The notes under the pieces were generated by a model. The model did not search any database, was not told where the DNA came from, and saw only the letters and a list, made by a program, of their open reading frames with translations. From Dyadobacter sp. CY345 (lineage in GTDB: Bacteria; Bacteroidota; Bacteroidia; Cytophagales; Spirosomataceae), in the NCBI RefSeq assembly GCF_021502725.1, contig NZ_JAKFFS010000003.1, positions 124,001 to 188,000 on the forward strand: a DNA stretch of 64,000 bases. Direction: 5' to 3'. The translations under genes were made by a program, and so were the position numbers. Below are positions 1 to 7,811 of this stretch, piece after piece (position 1 is the first letter of the stretch; the number at the start of each line of letters is the position of its first letter).

Positions 1-181
1 TATATAAAGCCGGACTTTTCTTTTTTTTCTGAATGGCCGCAGCAATTACCGCATCCAGACTCCCGACTAATCCTTTGATCTGGATATGTGCGGCATCTTC
101 TTTTTTCGAGGCAATTTGTGATATGAACAGATCGAGATAACTGTCACCTCCGTATAGCGTCAATAAATCTTTTACTTCCAA
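1..181 (-). CDS. mfd: Transcription-repair coupling factor Mfd, N-terminal 60 residues (cut by window edge)
   Basis: The minus strand is open from a TTG codon at 181-179 to the left edge, with an in-frame TAA three codons upstream of the TTG. The peptide begins LEVKDLLTLYGGD and contains HIQIKGLVGSLDAVIAAA, which resembles the first 60 residues of Bacteroidota Mfd (the UvrB-interacting module). Mfd is a cytoplasmic DNA translocase that removes stalled RNA polymerase and recruits UvrA. No ATG is available in this frame, so TTG (or ATA/CTT just before it) must start the protein. No Shine-Dalgarno is visible, which is normal in this phylum. The gene is divergent from pnuC. Recognition rests on N-terminal similarity only, because the helicase motifs lie outside the window. 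Confidence 0.75.
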   Translation of the reverse strand, partial: MEVKDLLTLYGGDSYLDLFISQIASKKEDAAHIQIKGLVGSLDAVIAAAIQKKKKSPALY

Positions 182-292
182 AAGTATATCTTAATTATTA
201 GAGGAAATTCCCCGGTTTTATAAACTATATCAAACACAAAAAGCCGTTCCAGGGATTTTCCCGGTCGGCTTAAATGATAACAACAGTTTTTC

Positions 293-300
293 TACTTTTG
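293..300 (+). promoter_or_regulatory. Candidate -7 box upstream of pnuC
   Basis: TACTTTTG matches the Bacteroidota -7 consensus TAnnTTTG and lies 75 nt before the pnuC ATG. I see no matching -33 TTG at the usual 17-23 nt distance. A short inverted repeat (AAGCCG at 241-246, CGGCTT at 266-271) sits just upstream. Weak candidate. Confidence 0.25.
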
Positions 301-375
301 TTGATACCATTGATTACTTTACAAAAATAACTGGTAAATAAATAGCATGTGTAATGAATGTGTTAATTTGATAAA

Positions 376-996
376 ATGATCGACTGGCTCAATCAATCCA
401 TAACTTTCGCAGGTATAACCACAACGATTCTTGAAATACTCGGTTTTCTGACAGGCGCAATTTGTGTTTATCTCAATACCCGTCAAAATGTATTGGGTTG
501 GTTTTTCGGTATCATCAATGCCGTACTTTATGTGATCGTGTTCTGGCAGGTTAAGTTATATGCAGATATGGGCTTGCAGGGTTATTATTTTTTCACCAGT
601 ATTTATGGCTGGTGGATGTGGTTATATGGTGGGAAAAGCCACGATGGGATTTCGGTGAGTAACACACCAACCCGACTTTATGTAATTTTCGCAGTTATTT
701 TTATTGTCGGAACATTATCCTGGGGTTTTCTTCTGGGCCGCTTCACAAATGCCAGCCTGACCTACGCAGATTCTGCGTTAACCATTGCAAGTCTGATCGG
801 ACAATGGATGATGGTCCGGAAATATATTCAAAACTGGATTGTCTGGATTGTCGCTGACGCCTGTTATACCGTCATGTATTTTTATAAAGATCTGCACCTC
901 ACCGCTATTTTATATGCCGTTTTTCTGGCATTAGCAGCCATGGGTTATGTGCAATGGAAAAGAGATTTGAAGAAATTGTCAGGCTCAAATGCTTAA
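376..996 (+). CDS. pnuC: PnuC-family nicotinamide riboside (or thiamine) transporter
   Basis: A 206-residue inner-membrane protein with about seven hydrophobic segments. It carries the family-typical stretch NVLGWFFGIINAVLYVIVFW followed by LYADMGLQ and the SIYGWWMW motif near residue 80. PnuC carriers move nicotinamide riboside by facilitated diffusion, with trapping by phosphorylation inside the cell. In Bacteroidota some family members (PnuT) carry thiamine instead. No TPP riboswitch or thiamine pyrophosphokinase gene is next to this one, so NAD salvage is the better guess, though substrate cannot be read from sequence alone. The stop overlaps the convergent barstar gene by four bases. No NadR-type kinase lies nearby. 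Confidence 0.88.
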   Translation: MIDWLNQSITFAGITTTILEILGFLTGAICVYLNTRQNVLGWFFGIINAVLYVIVFWQVKLYADMGLQGYYFFTSIYGWWMWLYGGKSHDGISVSNTPTRLYVIFAVIFIVGTLSWGFLLGRFTNASLTYADSALTIASLIGQWMMVRKYIQNWIVWIVADACYTVMYFYKDLHLTAILYAVFLALAAMGYVQWKRDLKKLSGSNA

Positions 997-1433
997 CAAT
1001 CACCAAAAGGAATTTCCTGTTCTTCCAGAATGGTCCGGATTCTTGGTGAATCTTCAAAAACAATTCGCAGCTCTTTTTTAGCAACATCTTCCTCCTCGTC
1101 CATCCATTTCCAGTCTTCCGCTGTTGCGTCGAAAATGTCAATAAGTGCGAGAATTTTGTCGTCCGTTTTTTCTTTCGAAAGCCAGTCAGCAGAATTTGTG
1201 ATATAAATAACAACCTTTTCCTCTGCGATCCATTCAAGATCGTTCAGCATTTCATCCAGCGCATCCAGATTTTTACCGGAATAATCTGGGAAATTCAGTG
1301 CCTGACCAATCTGTTCGTGAAAATCCTTTATTGAAGTTGCTTTCTGGCCGTCAACCGTGCCGATAAACGCGCCCAAAAACGACTTACGAAGGTCAAATCC
1401 TTTTTTTGCAAGAAGAAAATGTGTGTTTTTCAT
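993..1433 (-). CDS. Barstar-family ribonuclease inhibitor
   Basis: A 146-residue cytoplasmic protein; the ATG at 1433 is preferred to a GTG four codons earlier. Residues around 50-65 read FPDYSGKNLDALDEML, the barstar signature in which the Asp of NLDAL plugs the RNase active site. The neighbouring Trp/Asp of barstar are Asp/Glu here. An extended acidic tail (DEEEDVAKKELRIVFEDSPRI) follows the core. The gene lies 73 nt downstream of a barnase-like secreted RNase on the same strand, so its role is very likely to protect the producer from that enzyme before export. Barstar homologues also occur without RNase partners, but here the partner is adjacent. Confidence 0.85.
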   Translation of the reverse strand: MKNTHFLLAKKGFDLRKSFLGAFIGTVDGQKATSIKDFHEQIGQALNFPDYSGKNLDALDEMLNDLEWIAEEKVVIYITNSADWLSKEKTDDKILALIDIFDATAEDWKWMDEEEDVAKKELRIVFEDSPRIRTILEEQEIPFGDC

Positions 1434-1506
1434 AAAATATAACACTGATCAATCAGCTGTAAAATTAAATAGTCAGGCAAAGATAAGTACCTGCAATGAA
1501 AAGTTT

Positions 1507-1980
1507 TTATTCGATTTCGATAAATGAATTATAATGGTCCCGCGTATACCAGGCATGCTCATTTTCACTTGTCACCAGACGTTCCGCACCGCGGTTTTTC
1601 CCGTTCTTTTTGGGGTTGACATCCCATTCCCTATACTTCATCGGTTTCCCGGATTCATCTTTCAAAGGCAAATGTTTTTCATAATTCCCAAATTTCCGGC
1701 CTCCCTGATAGCCTTCCGGTGCCCGGCCGGTTTCTCTCACATAAGCCAGTACTTTGTAGACCTTTTGTGGAATATCATTTCGCTGACTTTTCTGAAGATC
1801 TTCCCTGGCCGCTTTCCCGGACCTTTTTAAAGTCCCTTGCGTTTTTTCAGTCTTTTGCTGCGTTTGGGAAATATCCTGGTTGGTGTTTCCAGAACAGGCC
1901 ACAGCAAACAAAGTTGCCACGGCAAACAGTGTTCTTTTTAGAAAATTCACAAAAGTCAGAGAGAAATTCTTTGTAGGCAT
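1507..1980 (-). CDS. Barnase-like guanyl-specific ribonuclease, lipoprotein
   Basis: A 157-residue protein of the microbial RNase N1/T1 (barnase) family. A basic-hydrophobic leader ends in the lipobox AVAC (Cys29), so it should be exported and lipid-anchored. The catalytic domain is at the C-terminus: YREWDVNP gives the general base Glu118, KNRGAERLV supplies the phosphate-binding Arg130/Arg134, and TRDHYNSF gives the general acid His149. All line up with barnase Glu73, Arg83/87 and His102. The preceding linker is Gln/Lys/Thr rich. I start it at the ATG at 1980. The longer ATG at 2052 would begin next to the terminator of the previous gene and would put 24 residues before the signal peptide. 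Likely an extracellular toxin or nutrient RNase, paired with the barstar gene. Confidence 0.88.
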   Translation of the reverse strand: MPTKNFSLTFVNFLKRTLFAVATLFAVACSGNTNQDISQTQQKTEKTQGTLKRSGKAAREDLQKSQRNDIPQKVYKVLAYVRETGRAPEGYQGGRKFGNYEKHLPLKDESGKPMKYREWDVNPKKNGKNRGAERLVTSENEHAWYTRDHYNSFIEIE

Positions 1981-2022
1981 GTTAAAATAAGTAACAGTAA
2001 AATCAGGAAATTGAACATAAAA

Positions 2023-2050
2023 GAACCTCATTGTCTGAACAATGAGGTTC
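2023..2050 (-). terminator. Rho-independent terminator of the gene at 2070-2366
   Basis: A perfect 12-bp stem (GAACCTCATTGT and its complement) with a four-base loop. On the minus strand it is followed directly by TTTTATG. It lies 20 nt past the stop of the upstream minus-strand gene and 43 nt before the RNase ATG at 1980, so the RNase-barstar pair is probably transcribed separately. Confidence 0.75.
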
Positions 2051-2069
2051 ACGGAAAGTTATTTTTTTA

Positions 2070-2366
2070 TTAATTCAGTGAGAACATCGGCAATCTTAGG
2101 GCCACAACATTATTAAACATAAGTTTGCAGATAGTCGGGTCCATGTAATCGATCAGCGGAAATTCTGACACAAGCGACATTACTTCAAACTCACTTTCCG
2201 CTCTTACCACGCACCAGAGTTTCATTCGATCTTCTGATAAAGCATACGACATAAGCCGCCCCTGCTCCATCATTTCATTGATTTTCTTTCTCTGCGCCGG
2301 TATTTTTTCTGTGTATTCCTCCGTCATAACAGCCGGAAGTTGGATTTCAACCATATATTGACTCAT
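2070..2366 (-). CDS. Muconolactone-isomerase-like ferredoxin-fold protein
   Basis: A 98-residue soluble protein. The pattern MSQYMVEIQLP, then AQRKKINEMMEQGRLMSYALSEDRMKLWCVVRAESEFEVMSLVSEFPL, resembles the muconolactone delta-isomerase/YCII-like alpha-beta (dimeric ferredoxin) fold, where an N-terminal beta strand is followed by a helix, the GxxxxYxLSxDR turn and a strand. No catechol-degradation genes are nearby, so an isomerase role is not supported. It may be a small oligomeric binding protein. It has its own terminator at 2023-2050. Function unknown; only the fold assignment is supported. Confidence 0.55.
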   Translation of the reverse strand: MSQYMVEIQLPAVMTEEYTEKIPAQRKKINEMMEQGRLMSYALSEDRMKLWCVVRAESEFEVMSLVSEFPLIDYMDPTICKLMFNNVVALRLPMFSLN

Positions 2367-2715
2367 GAGCGAAAGAGGTTAGTTACGTAAAAAGTCCAAT
2401 TTATATTCTACTCTTATAAAAGGATATGCGTAAGGTAATAGTTCCTGTGGCATATTCCTGGCCACGGATTTAAGATTTTTATAAGGTATGAATTGAAACC
2501 CTTGAACTTAGGTAAGTTAAAAAAAGTTTTTAATAATTAAATATCCGTTCCAACCCTTTGACAAATAATAGTGTCAATTAATTATTGAGCAAGCGTTTGG
2601 GTTGACCGATTAATAACAGATGGCGGATATTTAAGAATAAAAGCAGCTTCTTATTGTTTACAGTAGGAGAAAAAACAAAATAAATAAACCGGAAGTAGCA
2701 CCCCTTGAGCTTCGG
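2367..2715. other. Gene-free divergent region before the ECF sigma gene
   Basis: 349 bases between the minus-strand gene at 2070-2366 and the sigma factor. It is AT-rich with no ORF of note. A TTTGACA stretch near 2556-2562 with TAATTATTG about 20 nt further on is a poor match to the phylum's promoter, and no other structured element was seen. Confidence 0.5.
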
Positions 2716-3279
2716 ATGACTTTTAACGAACAGGAATTGGTGATTGGCTGTCAACAGCGCAACCGCGTCGCCCAGAAACAGCTATATGATGTTTTCGGGG
2801 GGAAGCTGTTTGCTATATGCCTGCGTTACACCAAAAACCGCACAGATGCGGAAGATGTTTTACAAGATGCGTTTATAAAAATTTATGAAAATATAGTTAC
2901 GTTCCGAAACGACAGCCCGGTTGAGTATTGGCTTCGGTCGATTGTAGTGAATACGGCATTAAATCATTTGAGACAGCAGAAACATCTGAAGCAGCTGGAC
3001 GACATTGATGGACATGAAAACGTGTTGGCGGGAAAGGAATTAGTCCTGGCGGATTTTCAGTGGCAGCAGCTGATGGAGTTTATTAAAGAACTGCCCATTG
3101 GTTGCCAGACTATTTTTAATCTATACGCCATTGAAGGTTACCAGCATAATGAAATAGCCCAGAAATTAGGTATATCCGAAGGAACCTCGAAATCGCAATA
3201 CTCGCGGGCTCGTACGCTTCTTCAGGAAAAATTGAACAAAGAAACAAGATTTGATGATGGATCCGTCCGAAAAAAATAG
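2716..3279 (+). CDS. ECF-type RNA polymerase sigma-70 factor
   Basis: 187 residues. Region 2 spans about 20-90, with YTKNRTDAEDVLQDAFIKIYENI (region 2.2/2.3) and FRNDSPVEYWLRSIVVNTALNHLR (2.4). Region 4 spans about 115-175, with LPIGCQTIFNLYAIEGYQHNEIAQKLGISEGTSKSQYSRART, the helix-turn-helix that reads the -35 element. Typical length for a Bacteroidota ECF factor. Its last 26 bases overlap the next gene, the usual sigma/anti-sigma arrangement, so the downstream membrane protein probably holds it inactive. No FecR/SusC-type target genes adjoin, so the regulon is unknown. Confidence 0.93.
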   Translation: MTFNEQELVIGCQQRNRVAQKQLYDVFGGKLFAICLRYTKNRTDAEDVLQDAFIKIYENIVTFRNDSPVEYWLRSIVVNTALNHLRQQKHLKQLDDIDGHENVLAGKELVLADFQWQQLMEFIKELPIGCQTIFNLYAIEGYQHNEIAQKLGISEGTSKSQYSRARTLLQEKLNKETRFDDGSVRKK

Positions 3280-4801
3280 CTTTGAAGAGCAATGGAAGAA
3301 GGCGTTTCAGGAAGCTTCTGAAACACCTCCTCTCTCTGCCTGGGAAGGCATAGAGGCTCGCCTTGACAAAGAGGAGAGAAAAGTGGTGCCGCTGTGGTGG
3401 CAGACACCACGGCTTTGGTATGCAGCCGCATCCGTAGCCGCATTATTAATGGTTGGTATAGGTTTGTGGAATGGCTCGTTCAATTCAGAGGAGAAAAAAG
3501 ATGAGCAGCTGGCAGCCGGTAAATCAGAATTAGTCAGCCCAAATGCAGATACCAACACGAGCTCAAAAAATTCAGTAGAAGGTGAATCCGCGAAACAGAA
3601 AGAGGCGATTGAAGTTCCTTCGATCCAGCCGGAAACTGGTATTGCGCAAGTAGAATCTGATCGACGGAGGAAAAATAATGCTGACAATAATGCATTAAAG
3701 AAGCGGAATGAGTCTCTGGCTTCGGCAGATACGCAAAAACAAGCGGACGAAGATCAGGCTGCGGTTTCCTCTGTTGACAATAAAGTGGCAGCTCGTAAGC
3801 AGGAAAATAATACTGTTTCAGCCGATGCTATAACAGGCAATAATGATGTATTCAATGCGGATAAGTTTGCCGCTGCGCAAAGCAATAATGTTGCAGCTGC
3901 GCCTTTAAATCCTGCAAATCTTGATGCTGCAAGTCGCATTGTAGCTGAGGCACTTACTCCGATCGGATATAAAGATCTGGATGTTTATGTTCAGAAAAGG
4001 TATGTATTTTTCAAAGCTGATGCAACTACGGAAAAACCAGTTGAAAAGGCACCCAAAAACCGTGAGTATTATGCTGCTGTTGGTTTGATGCCTGCTACTT
4101 TCAATCCGGATGTTAAGGTTACTTCGGCCCCTGCTGCTTTTGCCAGTGCCAATGCGTCGAGACAATCGCTGAGTGGAAATAGCCATGCAGGAACTTCTTA
4201 TGCTGTTCAAACCCAGGGTGGTAAGCGACTTTCCAAACATTGGTCTGTGGAAACCGGCGTCAGTTATCTGCAGGGAAATTCGACTTATGAGGGCGGCGGT
4301 TATTTGCTGGATGCGGCCACAAGCCGTTCACAAAATGTTTTGCAAAGCGCATTGATGGATAAATCGGGACAGAATACTGGCGGTAACACGCCCACTTCAA
4401 GTCCTCCTGCGAATTCGCTTTACATTGATGTGACAAAGGATGTCCGTAATGATTATAGGTATCTTCAGGTGCCGGTGCAGGCAGGATATACTTTGAACCC
4501 GGACAAGAAATTCAGTTATTCTGTACTTGGCGGGATGATGGCTAATTTCTTCATGAATAATGAAATTGAATCAGCTTCTGGTACCGTGATTACTACCACT
4601 GCGAGCGACGATGTGTACCGCAGCCTGAACTGGGCCGCGACAACGGGGCTTCGTTTTAATTACAGGTTATCATCTCAATGGAAAGCAACGTTAACGGGAT
4701 CATACCAAAAGTCGATTACGTCAGGATTTAAGAGCAACGAAACATTGGAATCTCGCCCCTACCTCTATGGAGTTTCCTGGGGTGTTAGATATTCTTTTTA
4801 A
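3254..4801 (+). CDS. Anti-sigma-like N-terminus with TM segment fused to an outer-membrane beta-barrel domain
   Basis: About 515 residues. Residues 1-40 hold the motif PPLSAWEGIEARLD found at the N-terminus of many sigma-operon membrane proteins of this phylum. One TM segment (YAAASVAALLMVGIGLW) lies near residues 57-73. A ~170-residue Ser/Asn/Lys/Glu/Ala-rich linker follows. Residues ~270-515 look like an 8-10-strand barrel of the PorT/outer-membrane beta-barrel type (YYAAVGLMPATFNP ... SVETGVSYLQG ... RYLQVPVQAGYTL ... KFSYSVLGGMMANFF ... LYGVSWGVRYSF, ending in Phe). It begins inside the sigma gene. I chose ATG 3254, but ATG 3257 or TTG 3251 are equally possible. Inference: it links an envelope signal to the ECF factor. 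Whether the barrel reaches the outer membrane while the N-terminus stays cytoplasmic is unclear. Confidence 0.8.
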   Translation: MMDPSEKNSFEEQWKKAFQEASETPPLSAWEGIEARLDKEERKVVPLWWQTPRLWYAAASVAALLMVGIGLWNGSFNSEEKKDEQLAAGKSELVSPNADTNTSSKNSVEGESAKQKEAIEVPSIQPETGIAQVESDRRRKNNADNNALKKRNESLASADTQKQADEDQAAVSSVDNKVAARKQENNTVSADAITGNNDVFNADKFAAAQSNNVAAAPLNPANLDAASRIVAEALTPIGYKDLDVYVQKRYVFFKADATTEKPVEKAPKNREYYAAVGLMPATFNPDVKVTSAPAAFASANASRQSLSGNSHAGTSYAVQTQGGKRLSKHWSVETGVSYLQGNSTYEGGGYLLDAATSRSQNVLQSALMDKSGQNTGGNTPTSSPPANSLYIDVTKDVRNDYRYLQVPVQAGYTLNPDKKFSYSVLGGMMANFFMNNEIESASGTVITTTASDDVYRSLNWAATTGLRFNYRLSSQWKATLTGSYQKSITSGFKSNETLESRPYLYGVSWGVRYSF

Positions 4802-4912
4802 AAAAACATGATCTTGGTTCCAACCATTTCAACCGTGAAAGACTCATAGTAACAGAAGCACATACTAGCAGTCTATCAGGTGCATGTTATACGCACATTT
4901 TATTTATTAGCC

Positions 4913-6151
4913 ATGAATAAAATTCTTAAAATCAGCAAGTTGTTCATTGTATCCGTGGGCCTGATGGCGTTCGGATGCAATGATGACAACGTTGACTCCC
5001 GACCAGATCCGGTTCGTGCGGTGGTTATTCCTGAGAGAATTTCAACTGGAACCAACGATTTTGCCTTCGATTTTTTCAAAAACTTACAGCAGGTTGAGAA
5101 TTCTGACAAAAATTTATTTGTCTCGCCACTAAGTCTTCATATCGCTTTGGGAATGCTGCTGAACGGAGCGGAAAATGAAACAGCTTCTGAAATTTTGAAA
5201 ACGCTGAAAATGGAAGGCGTTTCGCAGGCAGATTTAAATAACGCTTACAAGACATTATTAAATGATATGCCGGCAGCGGATTCAAAAGTCACGCTGGGCC
5301 TGGCAAATTCGGTTTGGTACCGGAATACAGTTCAGGTAGAAACTGATTTCAAAAATGTTTTGAATCAATCCTTTAACGCAGAAATTACCGGGCTGGAATT
5401 TAATAAGGCTGCATTAGATAAGATCAACCAGTGGGCCAGTGATAAGACTAATGGAAAGATCAAGAAAGTCTTAGACCAGATCGATCCTAATGATGTGATG
5501 TATTTATTAAATGCACTTTATTTTAAAGGGGACTGGGCAGCAAAATTTGATTTAAAAAATACTCAGGACAAGGCATTTCATCTTCAAAGCGGAACAGATA
5601 AGAACGTAAAGATGATGTATAACAATGGAGACTTTGTCGCCCTGGCTTCGGATAAGTATTCAGCTGCCAAACTTCCGAATGGTAATGGCCAGTTTGAAAT
5701 GACCATTTTATTGCCTCAGGCAGGAACTTCAATAAATGATGTTTTAAATTCTTTTACAACGGCGGAATGGACAAAGATCCGGTCAGCTTCAGGAACCAGA
5801 AAAGTTAATATCGGCTTGCCGCGATTTTCACTGGATTATTCGATTCAGCTGAATAAAACATTGGCTGGAATGGGAATTAACAAAGCGCTTACAAATCTGG
5901 CGGAATTTGGAAAAATTAGTAAATCAAATAAAACGCTGGTAAGCTTTGTAAAGCAAGATACTTACCTGGGCATTGATGAAAGTGGAACTGAAGCTGCGGC
6001 AGTAACGACGATTGGTATGATTGCTACCAACGTTGGACCAGCTGAACCTCTTCAAATCATCTGTGACCGCCCATTTGGAATAATAATCAGTGAAAAAACA
6101 TCAAATACAATTCTTTTTATGGGAAGGATAATGAATCCGGAAAGTAAATAG
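4913..6151 (+). CDS. Serpin-family protease inhibitor, lipoprotein
   Basis: About 412 residues. The leader ends with FGC (Cys22), followed by acidic NDDNVD, which resembles signals that send lipoproteins to the cell surface in this phylum. The rest is a full-length serpin: FKNLQQVENSDKNLFVSPLSLHIALGMLLNGA (helix A/B), NALYFKGDWAAKFD (strand 3A), and ICDRPFGIIISEKTSNTILFMGRIMNP at the C-terminus. The reactive-loop hinge GTEAAAVTTIG keeps the small residues needed for loop insertion, so it should be inhibitory. By canonical spacing P1-P1' falls at Thr-Asn or a few residues later in IATNVGP, suggesting elastase- or subtilisin-like targets. ATG 4913 is preferred to the start 11 codons earlier because it begins the signal peptide. 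Confidence 0.92.
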   Translation: MNKILKISKLFIVSVGLMAFGCNDDNVDSRPDPVRAVVIPERISTGTNDFAFDFFKNLQQVENSDKNLFVSPLSLHIALGMLLNGAENETASEILKTLKMEGVSQADLNNAYKTLLNDMPAADSKVTLGLANSVWYRNTVQVETDFKNVLNQSFNAEITGLEFNKAALDKINQWASDKTNGKIKKVLDQIDPNDVMYLLNALYFKGDWAAKFDLKNTQDKAFHLQSGTDKNVKMMYNNGDFVALASDKYSAAKLPNGNGQFEMTILLPQAGTSINDVLNSFTTAEWTKIRSASGTRKVNIGLPRFSLDYSIQLNKTLAGMGINKALTNLAEFGKISKSNKTLVSFVKQDTYLGIDESGTEAAAVTTIGMIATNVGPAEPLQIICDRPFGIIISEKTSNTILFMGRIMNPESK

Positions 6152-6158
6152 GCAATTT

Positions 6159-6241
6159 GGCTTTCGGCACTCGGCTGTCAGCTTTCAAATGGTAAGAAAT
6201 TGCGACTTGGTTATGTGAAAGTCGATCGCCGACGGCCGAAG
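6159..6241. repeat. Degenerate heptamer repeats forming an imperfect inverted repeat
   Basis: Four consecutive 7-mers of the form nGCnnTC run from 6159 to 6186. Three related 7-mers in opposite orientation (GTCGATC, GCCGACG, GCCGAAG) run from 6221 to 6241. The two tracts are partly complementary and could fold over a ~35-nt spacer, perhaps ending the serpin transcript. Similar 7-bp-period tracts occur at 23471-23505 and 50802-50834. Confidence 0.5.
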
Positions 6242-6347
6242 TGATATTTAAGAAAACAAACGTTGGTGTCAATCGACGTTTTCGGGGTGCGTTATCGTCC
6301 GTTGGCATTGCTTACGGACGATTTTGTTTTGAACGGAGACATATTAT

Positions 6348-6375
6348 TTCATTAAATTGTATATCATTTAATGAA
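6348..6375. promoter_or_regulatory. Inverted repeat upstream of the LVIVD genes
   Basis: TTCATTAAA at 6348-6356 and TTTAATGAA at 6367-6375 form perfect 9-bp arms with a 10-base spacer, 42 nt before the ATG at 6418. There is no T-run, so a protein-binding site is more likely than a terminator. The regulator is unknown. Confidence 0.35.
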
Positions 6376-6417
6376 GAAATAGTTTGATATAATTTCAAAA
6401 ATTAAATCCTCAACGTT

Positions 6418-7761
6418 ATGAAAAATCTGTTACTTTCTTCTATGATTTTATTGAGTTTCTGTGCCTTTTCGTCTTGTACGGATAAATGTACAGAGACAAG
6501 AATTGTTAAAAAAAAAGTTGCCATATTACACCCGATTGCCAATTTGAGAATTAGTGTCAGAGCATTGCCAGCGAGGCAATTATCCAATCCGGGAAAGATC
6601 TACGTTAAGGATAATTGCCTTTATATCAATGAAATAAAAGAAGGAATCCATGTTATTGACAATAGCGATCCTTCAAACCCGAAGCAGTTATCATTTATTA
6701 ATATTCCCGGAAATGGCGATATCGCGATTCGTGGGAACATTCTCTATGCGGATAGCTATTCGGACCTGGTTTCGATAGATGTGCGTGATCCGGGGAATGC
6801 TTATGAGGTGGGGAGAAGAAAAAATGTATTCAGTTACGGACAGTTTAATGGCGAACCGTGGTCGGTACAAAAGATGCCGGATGGGCAGGATGCGTTGTTT
6901 CTTCAGGAATATACAACAGATTTTGTTACAGAAACCGTTGAAACTAGCTGTGAAGATGTCAGAGAGCCTGTAGATCCAGATATTACAATGGAGCTAAATA
7001 CAGGTAACACATCCGGCAAAGCAGGATCAATGTCGCGTTTTGCTTTATATGACAAATATCTGTACATCGTTGGAAATTGGCATCTTAATTTATTTGATAT
7101 CAGCAATCCTGCCCAGCCTGTTGATTTCTCCACTGTTATCATTGGAATGAACATTGAGACAATATTTCCTTATAAAGACAAATTGTTTCTGGGAACCACA
7201 ACCGGAATGGTTATTTTAGATAATTCGGATCCCTCCGCTCCAAAGCAAGTGTCGGTTTATGTACATGGAACAGCTTGCGATCCGGTTGTTGTTCAGGATG
7301 ATACGGCTTATGTGACCTTGCGTTCCGGAAATTTTTGTCGAAATAACCTCGATCAGCTTGATGTTATAAATATCGCTGATGCTTCAAAGCCGGAACTGGT
7401 AAAAACATACCCCATGGAAAACCCGCATGGACTAAGCATTGATCAGTCGACTTTGTACTTATGCGAGGGTGACAAAGGTTTCAAGGTATTTGATGTAAAA
7501 GACAAAATGGCGATTGATAAGCATTTGTTATCTTTCAAGAAGGATATGGGGGCATACGATGTAATATCAATGGGAACGACGGTAATGGTCGTTGGCAAGA
7601 ACGGCCTTTATCAATTTGATGCCAGCGATCCTAAAAATTTGAAAGAACTAAGCCGAATCCTGGTAACGAAATCTGAGCTTTATGAGCTATTCCATTCATT
7701 TTCAGACAAATTTGTTGAAAAAGGTTACAACCTTTTTAAGATACGCGGTGTCTTAGGATAA
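6418..7761 (+). CDS. LVIVD-repeat lipoprotein, copy 1
   Basis: 447 residues. The signal peptide ends in the lipobox FSSC (Cys20), followed by DKC. The body is built from LVIVD-type beta-propeller repeats: GIHVIDNSDPSNPKQLSFINIPG, LVSIDVRDPGNAYEVG, LNLFDISNPAQPVDF, MVILDNSDPSAPKQVSVYVHG, LDVINIADASKPELVKTYPM, and FKVFDVKDKMAIDKHL. Such propellers are surface or periplasmic and of unknown role. It differs from the next gene mainly around residues 175-205 and in its last ~30 residues (ELFHSFSDKFVEKGYNLFKIRGVLG), which copy 2 lacks; an altered stop after duplication could explain this. Likely co-transcribed with the next gene, 50 nt downstream. Confidence 0.85.
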   Translation: MKNLLLSSMILLSFCAFSSCTDKCTETRIVKKKVAILHPIANLRISVRALPARQLSNPGKIYVKDNCLYINEIKEGIHVIDNSDPSNPKQLSFINIPGNGDIAIRGNILYADSYSDLVSIDVRDPGNAYEVGRRKNVFSYGQFNGEPWSVQKMPDGQDALFLQEYTTDFVTETVETSCEDVREPVDPDITMELNTGNTSGKAGSMSRFALYDKYLYIVGNWHLNLFDISNPAQPVDFSTVIIGMNIETIFPYKDKLFLGTTTGMVILDNSDPSAPKQVSVYVHGTACDPVVVQDDTAYVTLRSGNFCRNNLDQLDVINIADASKPELVKTYPMENPHGLSIDQSTLYLCEGDKGFKVFDVKDKMAIDKHLLSFKKDMGAYDVISMGTTVMVVGKNGLYQFDASDPKNLKELSRILVTKSELYELFHSFSDKFVEKGYNLFKIRGVLG

Positions 7762-7811
7762 AACTGAGAAAAAATATAAACTCAGATCACCTAACGAAAA
7801 ACGCATCGATC

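Noticed and set aside
241..300. Possible TPP riboswitch before pnuC
   Set aside because: No CTGAGA or thi-box core; only a short hairpin and a -7-like box.
905..1237. 110-codon minus frame overlapping pnuC and barstar
   Set aside because: Shadow of two real genes in another frame; no family features.
1981..2052. Longer N-terminus for the barnase-like protein starting at 2052
   Set aside because: The codon lies next to the terminator stem of the upstream gene and would add residues before a good lipobox leader.
3307..3687. Minus frame opposite the anti-sigma/barrel gene
   Set aside because: Ser/Ala-rich antisense of a low-complexity linker; no support as a gene.
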